Assembly (NCBI GenBank): GCA_003864495.1
Contig: ML133401.1
Location: 3,835,189-3,899,188, forward strand
DNA length: 64,000 nt
Direction of reading: 5' to 3'
Source of the DNA: Nemopilema nomurai
Lineage: Eukaryota > Cnidaria > Scyphozoa > Rhizostomeae > Rhizostomatidae
The first letter of the stretch is position 1. Every line of letters begins with the position of its first letter. Of this stretch, positions 63,813-64,000 are shown in pieces. The position numbers and the translations under genes were made by a program. The notes beneath the pieces are model-generated. The model had not been told where the DNA came from. It was given only the letters and a program-made list of their open reading frames with translations, and searched no databases.

Positions 63813-64000
63813 CTAGAAGAAAGGGAAAACATCAGAATTTCTGACAGTTGACAAGTGACACTATAAATGACAAAAGTCCCATATAGGGAACACCCCGAAA
63901 ACCTGGCTATTGCGAAAGCAATGGTAGAACAGATACCCTACAAGAAAGGAAAAATATCAGAATCTCTGACAGTTTGACATTGATAAATGACAAGTGACCC
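63803..64000. repeat. Tandem duplication (period 125) spanning a splice acceptor
   Basis: The segment starting AACAGATACCCTAGAAGAAA at 63803 recurs at 63928 as AACAGATACCCTACAAGAAA, and similarity extends over at least 60 bases (AATNTCTGACAGT, AAATGACAA). It contains the 3' splice site of the SDR-like last exon in each copy. Confidence 0.75.

Noticed and set aside
1..64000. CRISPR arrays, rRNA genes, operons or prophage-like modules
   Set aside because: Nothing of the kind is present; repeats found are eukaryotic transposon ends and microsatellites.

Overview
This is a 64 kb window of eukaryotic nuclear DNA: AT-rich, gene-sparse, with spliced genes, GT/AG introns and small DNA transposons. 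The gene content (an ERG/FLI1-class ETS factor with a Pointed domain, TBRG1, an ABRA/costars protein) is metazoan. Exon sizes, compact introns and transposon content suggest an invertebrate, most likely a cnidarian; the phylum is an inference and cannot be fixed from this sequence alone. No CRISPR array, rRNA, or convincing tRNA was seen.

Layout. From 1 to 13.2 kb there is mostly non-coding DNA with one diverged MITE (454-894), one orphan candidate exon (6193-6328, minus) and a purine-striped MITE (8354-8623). From 13.2 to 17.2 kb, on the minus strand, lies a complete ERG/FLI1-like gene in six coding exons (457 residues; every splice phase closes), with a candidate TATA box at 17185. From 17.2 to 50.6 kb I recognise no host gene; this stretch holds two copies of a 385-389 bp TA-flanked MITE (22059-22443, 39684-40072), a complete 1400 bp PIF/Harbinger element with a HARBI1-type transposase ORF (26507-27906), a second TACCGTA-ended MITE (30696-30816), and simple repeats.

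The right part is gene-bearing. An intronless ABRA/costars gene (50654-51133, plus) lies tail to tail with TBRG1 (51943-59680, minus; ten coding exons, 403 residues), whose fifth-from-last to last exons carry the FYRN/FYRC region. One TBRG1 intron holds an antisense LINE fragment (54013-54360). A probable non-coding first exon of TBRG1 lies near 61316-61390. At the right edge is the last exon of another minus-strand gene, probably a short-chain dehydrogenase (63467-63812); its splice acceptor lies in a local tandem duplication.

The host genes are not an operon or an obvious functional cluster: ERG-like is a DNA-binding transcription factor, TBRG1 a nuclear growth regulator, ABRA an actin/Rho-SRF cofactor and the SDR an oxidoreductase. 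All exon models were built by hand from splice consensus, reading frame and family similarity recalled from knowledge; no database or aligner was used. I found no convincing novel biological system; the best leads are the transposon families, the excess of perfect TGACGTCA sites and the duplicated splice acceptor.
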